DNA of 64,000 nucleotides. It comes from Streptosporangium sp. NBC_01756 (GTDB lineage: Bacteria; Actinomycetota; Actinomycetes; Streptosporangiales; Streptosporangiaceae). A program made the position numbers and the translations under genes. Within the stretch, counting starts at the first letter, position 1; each line of letters starts with the position of its first letter. Where the stretch lies: NCBI RefSeq assembly GCF_035917975.1, contig NZ_CP109130.1:6696001-6760000 (forward strand), in the 5' to 3' direction. The notes beneath the pieces were generated by a model. It was not told the origin of the DNA and searched no databases. It saw only the letters and a program-made list of their open reading frames with translations. Positions 42,427-51,760 of this stretch are shown in pieces.

Positions 42427-43956
42427 TCACCGGCTCTCCCTGGTCATGAGTTGCATGAGCCGCTCCGGGGTGGCGTCCGCCCGGGTGACCTCACCGGTGA
42501 CGCGCCCGGCCGACAGGGCGTAGATGCGGTCGCAGACACCCAGGAGCTCGGGAAGCTCCGAGGAGATGACCAGGATGGCTCTGCCCTGGTCGGCGAGCTC
42601 GTTGATGATGGAGTAGATCTCGTACTTGGCGCCCACGTCGATGCCGCGGGTCGGCTCGTCGAGGATCAGCACGTCGGCGTCAGTGAAGATCCACTTCGAC
42701 AGCACCACCTTCTGCTGGTTGCCGCCGCTGAGCTTCCCGGTGACCGACAGGACGCTGGGGGCCTTGATGTTCATGCTGTCGCGGAAGCCGTCGGCGACCC
42801 GGTACTCCTCGTTGTCGTCGACCCAGCCCCGCTTGGCCAGTTTCCCCAGCGCGGCGGCCGAGACGTTGCGTTTGATGTCCTCGATCAGGTTGAGCCCGTA
42901 CCGCTTGCGGTCCTCGGTGGCGTAGGCGAGCCCGTGCCCGATCGCCTCGCCGACCGAGCGGAGCTGGATCTCCTTGCCGTCCTTGTAGACGCGGCCGGAG
43001 ATGCCGACCCCGTAGCTGCGGCCGAACACGCTCATCGCCAGCTCCGTACGGCCGGCGCCCATGAGACCGGCCAGGCCGACGATCTCACCGCGGCGCAGCG
43101 TCAGGTCGACGCCGGACACGACGACGCGGCCGTGCTGGGTGGGGCTGTGCACGGTCCAGTCCTCGATCCGCAGCACCTCCTCGCCGATCTTCGGCTCGTG
43201 TGGCGGGAAGCGGTGTTCCAGGTCACGGCCGACCATGCCCGCGATGATCCGCTCCTCGGTGACCCCGGCACCCCGCATGTCCAGGGTCTCGATCGTCCGC
43301 CCGTCGCGCAGGATCGTGGTGGAGTCGGCGACGGCCTCGATCTCGTTCAGCTTGTGGGAGATGATCACCGAGGTGATGCCCTCCTCGCGCAGTCCGCGCA
43401 GCAGGCCGAGCAGGTGGGCCGAGTCCTCGTCGTTGAGCGCCGCGGTCGGCTCGTCGAGGATCAGCAGCCGGACCCGTTTGGACAGCGCTTTGGCGATCTC
43501 GACCAGCTGCTGCTTGCCCACCCCGATGTCCATCGCGAGCGTCACCGGGTTCTCGTGGAGCCCGACCCGCTCCAGCAGCTCCGCGGCCTCGGCGTTGGTG
43601 CGGTTCCAGTCGATCAGGCCGCGGGTCGCCCGCTCGTTGCCGAGGAAGATGTTCTCGGCGATCGACAGATAGGGGATGAGGGCGAGCTCCTGGTGGATGA
43701 TGACGATGCCGCGTCGCTCGCTCTGCCTGATGTCGGCGAACCGGCACGGCTCTCCGTCGAAGACGATCTCACCCTCGTAGGAACCGTGGGGGTGGACGCC
43801 GGACAGCACCTTCATCAGGGTCGACTTGCCGGCGCCGTTCTCCCCGCAGATCGCGTGTATCTCACCTCTCCGTACCGCCAGGTTGACATCCTGGAGGGCG
43901 CTGACGCCCGGGAACGCCTTGGTGATCCCGCGCATTTGGAGTATGTCGTCGGTCAT
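42427..43956 (-). CDS. Monosaccharide ABC transporter ATPase (MmsA/XylG/GguA-type)
   Basis: A 509-residue protein with two fused ATPase domains. Domain 1 has [27 protein letters not shown], the linker typical of MmsA, and [20 protein letters not shown]; domain 2 has the degenerate [11 protein letters not shown]alker [15 protein letters not shown] and [20 protein letters not shown]. This asymmetry is normal for sugar transporters of this group. ATG 43956 is preferred (GAGGAGG eight bases upstream and matches family length); GTG 44001, right after the preceding stop, is possible. Confidence 0.94.
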   Translation of the reverse strand: MTDDILQMRGITKAFPGVSALQDVNLAVRRGEIHAICGENGAGKSTLMKVLSGVHPHGSYEGEIVFDGEPCRFADIRQSERRGIVIIHQELALIPYLSIAENIFLGNERATRGLIDWNRTNAEAAELLERVGLHENPVTLAMDIGVGKQQLVEIAKALSKRVRLLILDEPTAALNDEDSAHLLGLLRGLREEGITSVIISHKLNEIEAVADSTTILRDGRTIETLDMRGAGVTEERIIAGMVGRDLEHRFPPHEPKIGEEVLRIEDWTVHSPTQHGRVVVSGVDLTLRRGEIVGLAGLMGAGRTELAMSVFGRSYGVGISGRVYKDGKEIQLRSVGEAIGHGLAYATEDRKRYGLNLIEDIKRNVSAAALGKLAKRGWVDDNEEYRVADGFRDSMNIKAPSVLSVTGKLSGGNQQKVVLSKWIFTDADVLILDEPTRGIDVGAKYEIYSIINELADQGRAILVISSELPELLGVCDRIYALSAGRVTGEVTRADATPERLMQLMTRESR

Positions 43957-44002
43957 GCCGTCCGCCTCCTCGGCGCCCTCCGGGGTGCGGGTGGTGAACA
44001 CG

Positions 44003-45136
44003 TCACCTGAGCTGGTCCTCGGTGTAGTAGCCGGAATCGATGAGGATCTTCTTGTAGTTGTCCTTGTAGACCACGACGGGATCGAGCAGGTAGGACGGGA
44101 CGACCTTGTTCCCGTTGTCGTAGTCCTCGGTGTTGTTCACCTCGGGCTTGGTGCCCTTGAGCACGGCGTCGGCCATCTTGACGGTGACCGCGGCCAGTTC
44201 GCGGGTGTCCTTGTAGATCGTGGCGTACTGCTCGTCGGCGACGATCGACTTGACCGAGGCGACCTCGGCGTCCTGGCCGGTGACGACCGGGTAGGGCTGG
44301 CCGGCCGTGCCGTACCCGCTGCTCTTCAGCGCGGACAGGATGCCGATGGACAGACCGTCGTACGGCGAGAGCACGCCGTCGACCAGGGTGTCGCCGGAGT
44401 AGGACTTGGTGATCAGGTCCTCCATCCGCTTCTGCGCGGTGGCCGGGTCCCAGCGCAGGATGGCGACGGTCTTGAAGTCGGTCTGACCGCTCTTGACGAC
44501 CAGGGTGCCGGCGTCGATGTAGGGCTTCAGGGTCTCCATCGCGCCGTTGAAGAAGAAGGTGGCGTTGTTGTCGTCCGGTGATCCGGCGAAGAGCTCGATG
44601 TTGAACGGGCCCTTGGCGTCGCCGTCGGAGCCGTCCTCCTTCTTCAGCCCCAGGCCCACCAGCAGCGAGGTCGCCTGCTGCACGCCCACCTTGAAGTTGT
44701 CGAACGTGGTGTAGTAGTCGACGTTGGGCGTGTTGCGGATGAGCCTGTCGTAGGCGATCACCGGGATTTTCTTGTCGGCCGCCTGCTGCAGCTGCGTGGT
44801 GATCGCGGTGCCGTCGATCGAGGCGACGATCAGCAGCTTGGCGCCCTTGGTGATCTGGTTCTCGATCTGGTTGACCTGGGTGGGGATGTCGTTCTCCGCG
44901 TACTGCAGGTCGACCTGGTAGCCCAGCTTCTCCAGGGAGCTCTTGACGTTGTCGCCGTCGTGGATCCAGCGTTCCGACGACTTGGTGGGCATGGTGACGC
45001 CGATCAGGGCGTTGGCCGGCACCGTCGCCGCGCCCGAGGCGCCCTGGTCGACGGTCTTGGTGCTCGAACCGCAGGCGGATATTCCCATGACGAGAACCAG
45101 GCCCACCGGTACGGCGGCCAGCTTCGCTAACCTCAT
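44003..45136 (-). CDS. Sugar-binding lipoprotein, ChvE/MmsE-type
   Basis: A 377-residue periplasmic-type binding protein anchored by lipid: signal and lipobox [22 protein letters not shown] (Cys22). The mature part matches multiple-monosaccharide binding proteins of the ChvE group: [86 protein letters not shown] and [15 protein letters not shown]. Such proteins bind arabinose, galactose, glucose, xylose and similar sugars; specificity cannot be read from sequence. It is the first gene of the operon and has a LacI-type operator 220 bp upstream. Confidence 0.94.
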   Translation of the reverse strand: MRLAKLAAVPVGLVLVMGISACGSSTKTVDQGASGAATVPANALIGVTMPTKSSERWIHDGDNVKSSLEKLGYQVDLQYAENDIPTQVNQIENQITKGAKLLIVASIDGTAITTQLQQAADKKIPVIAYDRLIRNTPNVDYYTTFDNFKVGVQQATSLLVGLGLKKEDGSDGDAKGPFNIELFAGSPDDNNATFFFNGAMETLKPYIDAGTLVVKSGQTDFKTVAILRWDPATAQKRMEDLITKSYSGDTLVDGVLSPYDGLSIGILSALKSSGYGTAGQPYPVVTGQDAEVASVKSIVADEQYATIYKDTRELAAVTVKMADAVLKGTKPEVNNTEDYDNGNKVVPSYLLDPVVVYKDNYKKILIDSGYYTEDQLR

Positions 45137-45536
45137 GTCTCTCCTTCGGATGGCGCGGTGCGCAGAGGCACGCGTCCGTGGCGCGGTCTTCCGGTGCGCT
45201 CACGTTCGGCTCTGCATCTGGGGGGTGATGGCGGTGTGGAGGCGGCGGAGGGAGTCGACGGGCTCGGGACGTCGCCGGGCCGGCGGGCGAGGTGAGCGGA
45301 GCCGGTGACGCCGTCGCGCGGGCCGGCCCACCCGGCGGCCTGATCCACCCGGTGGTGTTAACGCTCACATCAACCGTTACAGACCTTGCGATGATCCGAT
45401 TGGCTGTGTGACGAGTTATCAAATGCCTGCGTCGGCCGCCTGTCAAGCCTTTTGTGATCATTGCTGGTGAGACCCGTGCCGCGGAGATCCCGGCGGCCGG
45501 TGACAGGACCGGGGCTTCCTGGGTAACTCCTCGGGT
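45137..45536. other. 400-bp divergent promoter region of the sugar transporter
   Basis: No gene is visible. The first 200 bp are a GC-rich leader of the minus-strand sugar-binding gene. From 45350 to 45470 the DNA is AT-richer (tgttaacgctcacatcaaccgttac, and gagttatcaaatgcctgcgt) and is the likely promoter zone; it contains the LacI-type site listed separately and a possible second half-site aaccgttac at 45375-45383. Confidence 0.6.
45356..45369. promoter_or_regulatory. LacI-family operator TGTTAACGCTCACA
   Basis: The 14-mer combines the two standard LacI-family half-sites (TGTTAACG and CGCTCACA) around a central CG. It lies in the promoter zone of the ChvE-type transporter operon. No lacI-like gene is in the window, so the regulator must be encoded elsewhere. 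Confidence 0.65.
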
Positions 45537-46253
45537 ATGACTTCACCGACAGGCGATCCGCCGGCGGATCTCGACCCTTTCGACATCTTCGACACCGAGG
45601 CGGCCCGCCTGGACCGTCATTTCTCCCGGCTCGACGAGGAGGGCTGGAACCGTCCCTCCCGGTGCGCCGGCTGGTCGGTGCGGGACGTGCTGGCCCACCT
45701 GGCCGGGGAGGAGCTGTACAACCACGCCTGCCTGGACGGCGACATCGAGGGGTTCTCCGCGATGCTCGGGCGCGAGGGGGTCGCCGGCGGGTTCGACGGT
45801 TTCAACGACTGGTGTGTACGGCGCCGCCGTGACGTGCCCGTCGAGGAGGTGCTCCGGGAGTGGCGGCGCGCGAACGGGGAGACGCGTGAGCGCATGCGCG
45901 CGCTCGGCCGCGACGCGGAGCTGCAGACCCTGGCCGGGCCGTACCCGGTGGGTCTGCAGGCCTTCCACTACGACTCCGAGTACGCCACGCACGCTGACGA
46001 CGTGGGAGCCTCCGTATCGGAGGACGAGGCCGGCGAGCGGGCTCGGTGGCGGGCCGAGGTGGCGGCGTTCGTGCTGGTGGAGCAGGGTGCCAAGGCGCAG
46101 GTCGAGATGACCGCCGAGCGGGTCTGGGTGCACGTGTCCGGGATGAGCGAGCAGTTGCCCGTCGCCGCCTTCGTCGAGGCGACGGTCGGCCGGCTGCCGG
46201 ACGGCCATCCGCTGGACCGCAGGTTCAGGGCCGCGCTGCGCTGTCTGGCCTGA
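45537..46253 (+). CDS. Maleylpyruvate isomerase-family mycothiol-dependent protein (MDMPI/DinB fold)
   Basis: A 238-residue protein. The N-terminal DinB-like four-helix bundle has LDRHFSRLDEEGWNRPSRCAGWSVRDVLAHLAGEELYNHAC, in which the His of AHLAGEE is a metal ligand typical of MDMPI_N. The second half carries the family's HYDSEYATHADDVG block, which contributes further His residues. Members are mycothiol-dependent isomerases or transferases; the reaction here is unknown. ATG 45537 fits the domain start. It is monocistronic and followed by a hairpin at 46330-46356. Confidence 0.88.
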   Translation: MTSPTGDPPADLDPFDIFDTEAARLDRHFSRLDEEGWNRPSRCAGWSVRDVLAHLAGEELYNHACLDGDIEGFSAMLGREGVAGGFDGFNDWCVRRRRDVPVEEVLREWRRANGETRERMRALGRDAELQTLAGPYPVGLQAFHYDSEYATHADDVGASVSEDEAGERARWRAEVAAFVLVEQGAKAQVEMTAERVWVHVSGMSEQLPVAAFVEATVGRLPDGHPLDRRFRAALRCLA

Positions 46254-46329
46254 ACTCCCGGCCATCGGCCAGGGCGAACGGGCCCCTCCGCGACCTGCGC
46301 GACCTCCTCGGCTCCCGGGTGATCCGTCG

Positions 46330-46356
46330 GTGCTCCGGCTCCGGGTCGGGGAGCAC
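46330..46356. terminator. Hairpin after the MDMPI-family gene
   Basis: GTGCTCC (46330-46336) and GGAGCAC (46350-46356) form a perfect 7-bp stem with a 13-nt GC-rich loop, 77 bp after the stop codon. There is no U-run; the call rests on position and symmetry. Confidence 0.4.
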
Positions 46357-46548
46357 GTCAAAGGCCGGAGTCCGTCGATTCGGCGTTCGGCACCTCCGTT
46401 CGTGATGGCCGGGTCACTTACTACTACCGCGAATGAAGCTAAGTTTCTAGAGGGTGCGACAGAAAGAAAATTTATTCCTGTCCCTTATTGACCGGAACGT
46501 CGTTTCGTCGGAAAGCTTTGTGCACAGCCGAGGCGAAGGGACCCGAGG
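46357..46548. other. AT-rich promoter region before the catabolic island
   Basis: A conspicuous AT-rich stretch (about 46405-46510, including agaaagaaaatttattcctg) before the double-GNAT gene, the first gene of the 46.5-63.4 kb island. It is the likely main promoter; no convincing operator palindrome was seen. Confidence 0.5.
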
Positions 46549-47520
46549 GTGACGATCACTGTGCGCGCTTTTGCCGGGGGGGACGAGTCCGCCCTGCTCG
46601 ACGGGTGGAACCGGAGCCTGCCCGCCGACCCCACGACGGCCGGCTGGCTGCGGGACTGCGTGCTCCTCGACCCCAACTTCGACCCGGCCGGGTTGCGGGT
46701 CGCCGTCCTGGCCGGTCAGGTCGTGGGAGCCTGCTACGCCGTGCGACGGCTGACCCCGCTCGCCGGCACGGACCTCGATCCGGAGACCGGCTGGATCCCG
46801 TTCTTCTTCGTCGCCCCCGAGCACCGCCGCGGCGGCCTCGGCCGCCGGCTGCTCGGAGAGGCGCTGGACTTCCTCCGCGGCGAGGGCCGTACCCAGGTCG
46901 ACTTCGCCTCCTACACGCCGAATTATGTGCTGCCCGGAATCGATCCGGAGGCATACCCCGACGGCCACCGGCTGCTGACCGGCCTCGGTTTCACGACGCT
47001 CTACTCACCGGTGGCGATGGACCGCGGTCTGGTCGGCTACGTCACGCCGGACGAGGTCCGCGAGCTCCAGGCCGGGCGGGCCGGCGACGGTTACGACTTC
47101 CGCAGCCCGCGGGACGGGGAGCTGCCCGAGCTGATCCGGTTCGCCGCCGACGTCTTCAACCCCGACTGGGGCGAGGCGCTGAGGAACGCCGTCCTCGGCG
47201 GCATCCCGCGCGAGCGCATCCTGATCGCCCGCAGGGACGGGATCGTGGGCTTCGCGATGTACGGGGCCTACCGCGGCGTCCCCGAGCGGTTCGGCCCGTT
47301 CGGCGTCGACCCCGCCGAGCGCGGCACCGGGCTCGGCAAGATCCTGCTGCACGCCACGATGACCCGGATGCGCGCTGAGGGACTGCACTCTTCGTGGTTC
47401 CTGTGGACCGGGGAGACCAGCCCCGCCGGCCACCTCTACACCAGGGCCGGCTACGCGATCACCAGGAGATTCCACGTCATGAGGTGGCGGGCGGACGAGC
47501 ACGGCGAGACCACCGGCTGA
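46549..47520 (+). CDS. Protein with two GNAT acetyltransferase domains
   Basis: A 323-residue protein. The first GNAT domain (1 to about 165) has the acetyl-CoA loop FFVAPEHRRGGLGRRLLGEALDFL; the second (about 180-323) has FGVDPAERGTGLGKILLHATMTRMRAEGLHSSWFLWTGE followed by LYTRAGYAITRRF, which resembles aminosugar or mycothiol-synthase-like acetyltransferases. GTG 46549 has AAGGGA upstream. It is followed 23 bp later by a PIG-L deacetylase gene. Pairing an acetyltransferase with a deacetylase suggests an N-acylated amine or amino sugar in this pathway, but this is inference. Confidence 0.9.
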   Translation: MTITVRAFAGGDESALLDGWNRSLPADPTTAGWLRDCVLLDPNFDPAGLRVAVLAGQVVGACYAVRRLTPLAGTDLDPETGWIPFFFVAPEHRRGGLGRRLLGEALDFLRGEGRTQVDFASYTPNYVLPGIDPEAYPDGHRLLTGLGFTTLYSPVAMDRGLVGYVTPDEVRELQAGRAGDGYDFRSPRDGELPELIRFAADVFNPDWGEALRNAVLGGIPRERILIARRDGIVGFAMYGAYRGVPERFGPFGVDPAERGTGLGKILLHATMTRMRAEGLHSSWFLWTGETSPAGHLYTRAGYAITRRFHVMRWRADEHGETTG

Positions 47521-47543
47521 CAGAGCACGGCTCAGGAGGAAGC

Positions 47544-48254
47544 ATGACCCATGTCCTGGCCATCGGCGCCCATGCGGGCGACATGGACCTCACGGCGGGC
47601 GCCGTACTCGCCCAGCACGTCCAGGCGGGAGACCAGGCCACCCTGCTGCACCTGACGCTCGGCGAGCGCGGCCATCCCCGCGTCCCCGTCGCCGAGTACG
47701 CGGAGCAGAAGCGGGAGGAGGCGGAGAGGTTCGCGGCGGCGATCGGCGCGGGCGTCCGGTTCCTCGACTACGAGGACGGCCTGCTCCCCGAGGACGAGGA
47801 CGTCAAGATGCGGGTCGGCGACCTGATCAGGGAGCTGCGGCCGGACGTCGTGCTGACGCACTGGAGCGAGAGCATCCACAAGGACCACGCCCGCACCCAC
47901 CGCATCGTGCTGGACGCCCGCTTCTACGGCGGTCTGCGGACCCTGGCACGTGAACTGCCCGCTTACTGGGCGGGAGAGCTCTACTACGCCGACAACTGGG
48001 AGGACGCCGAGGGCTACCGGCCCGACGTCTCCGTCGAGCTGACCGAGGAGGCCTACGAGACCTGGTCGCAGGCCATCACCGGGTACGCGTTCGCCCGGGG
48101 CGAGACCTACGGCTTTCCCTACGTCGACTACTACCGCGCCCTGACGATCGTGCGCGGCGCCCCCGCCGGATTCCGGCGGGCGCAGGCGTTCATGGCCCCC
48201 AAGGGATCCCGGGACGTCCGGACCCGCTATTTCGGAAAGAGGGATGCCGCATGA
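47544..48254 (+). CDS. PIG-L family deacetylase-like protein with altered active site
   Basis: A 236-residue PIG-L/LmbE-fold protein. In MshB and other members the zinc-binding start is AHPDDE; here it is AIGAHAGDMDLTAG: His10 and the zinc Asp13 remain, but the catalytic-base Asp is Gly and the usual Glu is Met. The second block THWSESIHKDHARTHRIV keeps its His residues. LTLGERGHPR and the QKREEAERFAAAIGA helix are typical of a subfamily near peptide-type transporters and sugar hydrolases. AGGAGG sets ATG 47544, and its stop overlaps the next gene (ATGA). It may deacetylate, use another base, or have a different reaction. Confidence 0.9.
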   Translation: MTHVLAIGAHAGDMDLTAGAVLAQHVQAGDQATLLHLTLGERGHPRVPVAEYAEQKREEAERFAAAIGAGVRFLDYEDGLLPEDEDVKMRVGDLIRELRPDVVLTHWSESIHKDHARTHRIVLDARFYGGLRTLARELPAYWAGELYYADNWEDAEGYRPDVSVELTEEAYETWSQAITGYAFARGETYGFPYVDYYRALTIVRGAPAGFRRAQAFMAPKGSRDVRTRYFGKRDAA

Positions 48255-49903
48255 GCGCGCGCCACTGGAAACGGTCCCGTACCCCGCTCCGCCACCTGCC
48301 GATCGCGGCCGTGGCGGCCCTGGTGCTGGCCGGCTGCTCGGGCGCGCCCCAGGAGAAGGGCGCCGCCGCCGGAGGGGAAGCTCCGCCGCTGGTGATCCAC
48401 GCCATCGACGCCGGCTCCTTCCAGGAGGACTTCAACCCCTTCCACCTGGAGGGGGTGAACTTCGGCAGCACCGGGATGATCTACGAGACACTGGAGTTCG
48501 TCAACAAGCTCAAGCCCGGCGAGAGCACCCCCTGGCTGGCCACGAAGCACGAATGGGCGGACAAGGGCAAGACCCTGACCATCACCCTGCGCCAGGGGGT
48601 GAAGTGGTCCGACGGCACGCCGTTCACCGCCGACGACGTGGCCTTCACGTTCGACACGCTGAAGAAGCACCCCGAGCTCAACACGGGCGCCCTCGACCTG
48701 ACGGGCACCACGGTGCTCGCCCCCGACAAGGTCGAGCTCGACTTCGGCTCGACGTCGTACGCCAAGCTGTACAACATCGTCGGCAACCGGGCGATCGTGG
48801 CCAAGCACCTGTTCGAGAAGGAGAACCCGGTCACCTTCACCAACCCCAAGCCGGTCGGCACCGGGCCGTACGTCCTCTCGGCGTTCTCCTCCCAGCTCTA
48901 CGAGATGAAGAAGAACCCCGCCTACTGGCAGCCGGGCAAGCCCGTGGTGCCGACCCTGCGCTTCCCGGCCTACACCGCCAACGCCGTGCAGAGCGGCCTG
49001 CAGCAGGGGGAGATCGACTGGGCCGGCGCCTTCGTGCCCGACATCGACAAGATCTACGTCCAGGGACAGCCGGAGACCAACAAGTACTACTTCCCGCCCG
49101 AGGGGCTGGTCTCGCTCTATCTCAACCTGACCAAGCCGGCCTTCGCCAAGCCCGAGGTACGGCAGGCGATCAGCCTCGCGGTCGACCGGGACAGGATCGT
49201 CAAGGTCGCCGAACGCGACTACACCACCGTGGCGCACCCGAGCGGCGTGCCGATGCCGGGCGGTGACGCCTACCTGCCGCCCGAGCACAAGGACGCCGAG
49301 TACGCCGTCGACGTGGCCAAGGCCAAGCAACTGCTCCAGCAGTCGGGCGTGAACCCGGCGGAGCTGTCCTTCACGCTGCTGGTGCCCTCGCCCTACACCG
49401 ACTGGGTGAACGCCGCCCAGCTCATCCGGGAGGACCTGGCCAAGATCGGTGTCAAGGTCGAGACACGGGGCGTGGCCTTCCAGGACTGGGTCTCCAAGGT
49501 CGGCAAGGGCACCTACGACATGACGATCCGCGGCACGCCCGGCGGTCCCACGCCGTACTCCGCGCTGCGCACCCTGCTCGACGGGGACCTGGCCAAGCCG
49601 GTCGGCACCTCCTCCTCCGGCAACTACGAGCGCTGGAAGGACGGGGAGACCGACAAGCTGATCGCCGACTACGCCGCGACCGACGACCAGGCCGCGCAGG
49701 AGCAGGCCGTGCAGGGGCTCGGAAAGATCATGGTGGAGAAGCTGCCCGTCCTCCCGCTGTTCTACAGCCCCGCCTGGTCCCAGTACCGCACCGGCAAGTA
49801 TGTCGGCTGGCCCAGCGAGCAGGACCCGTACGCGATGCCCTCGCCGTACACCTCTCCCGACGCGGCGGTGGTGCTGCTCCACCTCCGGCCGGCGGGCACG
49901 TGA
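48251..49903 (+). CDS. ABC transporter solute-binding lipoprotein, family 5 (first transporter)
   Basis: A 550-residue extracellular binding protein of the DppA/OppA family. Signal and lipobox VAALVLAGCS place the lipid Cys at 29. Family features: GMIYETLEFVN, WADKGKTLTITLRQGVKWSDGTPFTADDVAFTFDTLK and VRQAISLAVDRDRIVKVA. Members bind peptides, but in soil and thermophilic bacteria many bind oligosaccharides; location beside a PIG-L protein and a beta-galactosidase favours a glycan or glycoside. The start overlaps the PIG-L stop by 4 bp, and the permease gene follows with a GTGA overlap. Confidence 0.94.
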   Translation: MSARHWKRSRTPLRHLPIAAVAALVLAGCSGAPQEKGAAAGGEAPPLVIHAIDAGSFQEDFNPFHLEGVNFGSTGMIYETLEFVNKLKPGESTPWLATKHEWADKGKTLTITLRQGVKWSDGTPFTADDVAFTFDTLKKHPELNTGALDLTGTTVLAPDKVELDFGSTSYAKLYNIVGNRAIVAKHLFEKENPVTFTNPKPVGTGPYVLSAFSSQLYEMKKNPAYWQPGKPVVPTLRFPAYTANAVQSGLQQGEIDWAGAFVPDIDKIYVQGQPETNKYYFPPEGLVSLYLNLTKPAFAKPEVRQAISLAVDRDRIVKVAERDYTTVAHPSGVPMPGGDAYLPPEHKDAEYAVDVAKAKQLLQQSGVNPAELSFTLLVPSPYTDWVNAAQLIREDLAKIGVKVETRGVAFQDWVSKVGKGTYDMTIRGTPGGPTPYSALRTLLDGDLAKPVGTSSSGNYERWKDGETDKLIADYAATDDQAAQEQAVQGLGKIMVEKLPVLPLFYSPAWSQYRTGKYVGWPSEQDPYAMPSPYTSPDAAVVLLHLRPAGT

Positions 49904-50877
49904 GATTCCTCGCCAGGCGGCTCGGGTTCTACCTCCTCACGGCCTGGGCCGCCGTCACCCTCAACTTCCTCATCCCCCGGCTGATGCCGGGGGACCCGGT
50001 CGACCTGCTGGTGGCCCGGTTGAAGGGCAACGTCGACCCGGCCGCGATCGACGCGATGAAGCGCGCGTTCGGGATCAGCGACGCCGGTGTCTGGCAGCAG
50101 TACCTCGACTACCTGGGGAACCTGTTCCACGGCGAGCTGGGCCGGTCGATCACGTTCTTCCCCACCGAGGTGTCCACGATCATCGCCGGCAGCCTGCCGT
50201 GGACGGTCGGCCTGGTCGGGGTCGCCACGCTGCTCAGCTACCTGGTGGGCACCTTCCTCGGGGTGATCGTCGCATGGAGACGGGGGAGCTGGCTCGACGG
50301 GGTGCTGCCCGCCACGACGTTCATGCACGCGGTGCCGTACTTCTGGGTGGCCCTGGCGCTGGTGTTCGTCTTCGGGGTGACGCTGCGGTGGTTCCCGGTG
50401 AGCCGCGCCTACGGCCTGGACGTCATGCCCGCCTTCGACGGCCCGTTCGTGTCGAGTGTGCTCTACCACGCGGCGCTGCCGGCCATCACGATCGTGATCG
50501 CCTCGATGGCCGACCGCATCCTCGGGATGCGCAACGTCATGGTCACCACGCTGGGTGAGGACTACGTGGTGATGGCCGAGGCCAAGGGGCTCACCAGCCG
50601 CCGGGTCATGTGGGCCTACGCCGCCCGCAACGCGATCCTGCCCAACATCACCAGCTTCGCCCTGTCGCTCGGGTTCGTGGTCGGCGGCTCGGTGCTCACC
50701 GAGATCGTCTTCTCCTACCCGGGCATCGGGTCGATGCTGCTCAAGGGCGTGGAGAATGAGGACTTCCCGCTGATGCAGGGCATCTTCCTGGTCATCTCGC
50801 TGGCGGTGCTGGCCGCCAACCTCCTCGCCGACCTGGCCTACGTCGTGCTCGACCCCCGCACCCGGCAGGAGGCCTGA
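49900..50877 (+). CDS. ABC transporter permease, DppB/OppB-type (first transporter)
   Basis: A 325-residue membrane protein with six transmembrane segments: LGFYLLTAWAAVTLNFLIPRLMPGDPVD at the N-terminus, then the binding-protein-dependent transport domain with VMAEAKGLTSRRVMWAYAARNAILP (the EAA loop that docks the ATPase) and VVGGSVLTEIVFSYPGIGSMLLKGV. GTG 49900 overlaps the preceding stop (GTGA). It forms a heterodimeric channel with the next gene's product. Confidence 0.95.
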   Translation: MRFLARRLGFYLLTAWAAVTLNFLIPRLMPGDPVDLLVARLKGNVDPAAIDAMKRAFGISDAGVWQQYLDYLGNLFHGELGRSITFFPTEVSTIIAGSLPWTVGLVGVATLLSYLVGTFLGVIVAWRRGSWLDGVLPATTFMHAVPYFWVALALVFVFGVTLRWFPVSRAYGLDVMPAFDGPFVSSVLYHAALPAITIVIASMADRILGMRNVMVTTLGEDYVVMAEAKGLTSRRVMWAYAARNAILPNITSFALSLGFVVGGSVLTEIVFSYPGIGSMLLKGVENEDFPLMQGIFLVISLAVLAANLLADLAYVVLDPRTRQEA

Positions 50878-50878
50878 C

Positions 50879-51760
50879 ATGCGCTCGTGGAAGATCAGGA
50901 TCGGCCTGCTGATCCTCGCCTTCTTCGCCCTGATGGCGGTCGTCGGGCCGCTGCTGCTCACCGGCGACCCGTCCGCCACCGGCGGCGAGGCGCTGGCGGG
51001 GCCGTCGGCCGAGCACTGGCTCGGCACCACGCAGACCGGCCAGGACATCCTCCTGCAGGTCGTGCACGGCTCCCGCGTCTCGCTGGGCGTGGGGGTGCTG
51101 TCAGCGGTGATCGCCACCGCGGTGTCGATCGCCGTCGGACTGGTCGGCGGCTACTTCGGCGGCGTCGTGGACGAGGCGCTCTCGGTGCTCACCAATATCT
51201 TCCTGGTACTGCCGGCGCTGCCGCTGGTGATCGTGCTCGCGGGCTACCTGCCCCAGCGCGGCGTCGCCTCCGTCGCGGTCGTCATCGCGGCGACCGGCTG
51301 GGCCTGGGGCGCCCGCATCCTGCGCGCACAGACCCTGTCCATCCGCCGCCGCGACTTCGTCGAGGCCGCCAGGGCCGGCGGCGAGAAGCCACTGAGGATC
51401 ATCTTCTACGAGATCCTCCCGGTCGAGCTGCCGGTGATCGCCACCAGTTTCCTGGCCACCGTCGTGGCCGCGATCCTCGCCGAGGCGGGGCTGTCGTTCC
51501 TCGGCCTGGCCGACCTGTCCACCGTCAGCTGGGGGAGCATGCTCTACTTCGCGCAGAACGGCCAGGCCCTGCTCGTCGGCGCCTGGTGGTGGTTCATCCC
51601 GCCGGGGCTGTGCATCGCACTCGTCGGCGCCGGGCTCGGCCTGATGAACTTCGGCATCGACGAGATCGCGAACCCCCGGCTGCGGACCGTGCGGGCGCCC
51701 CGGCGCTCCCGCCGTGAATCCACTGCGGTGCTCGAGACCGCGGGAGAGGTGGGCCCGTGA
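50879..51760 (+). CDS. ABC transporter permease, DppC/OppC-type (first transporter)
   Basis: A 293-residue permease: N-terminal WKIRIGLLILAFFALMAVVGPLL anchor, EHWLGTTQTGQDILLQVVHGSRVSLGVGVL (typical OppC segment), EAA loop VEAARAGGEKPLRIIFYEILPVELPVI, and AEAGLSFLGLADLSTVSWGSMLYFA. Partner of the preceding permease; overlaps the following ATPase gene by GTGA. Confidence 0.95.
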   Translation: MRSWKIRIGLLILAFFALMAVVGPLLLTGDPSATGGEALAGPSAEHWLGTTQTGQDILLQVVHGSRVSLGVGVLSAVIATAVSIAVGLVGGYFGGVVDEALSVLTNIFLVLPALPLVIVLAGYLPQRGVASVAVVIAATGWAWGARILRAQTLSIRRRDFVEAARAGGEKPLRIIFYEILPVELPVIATSFLATVVAAILAEAGLSFLGLADLSTVSWGSMLYFAQNGQALLVGAWWWFIPPGLCIALVGAGLGLMNFGIDEIANPRLRTVRAPRRSRRESTAVLETAGEVGP

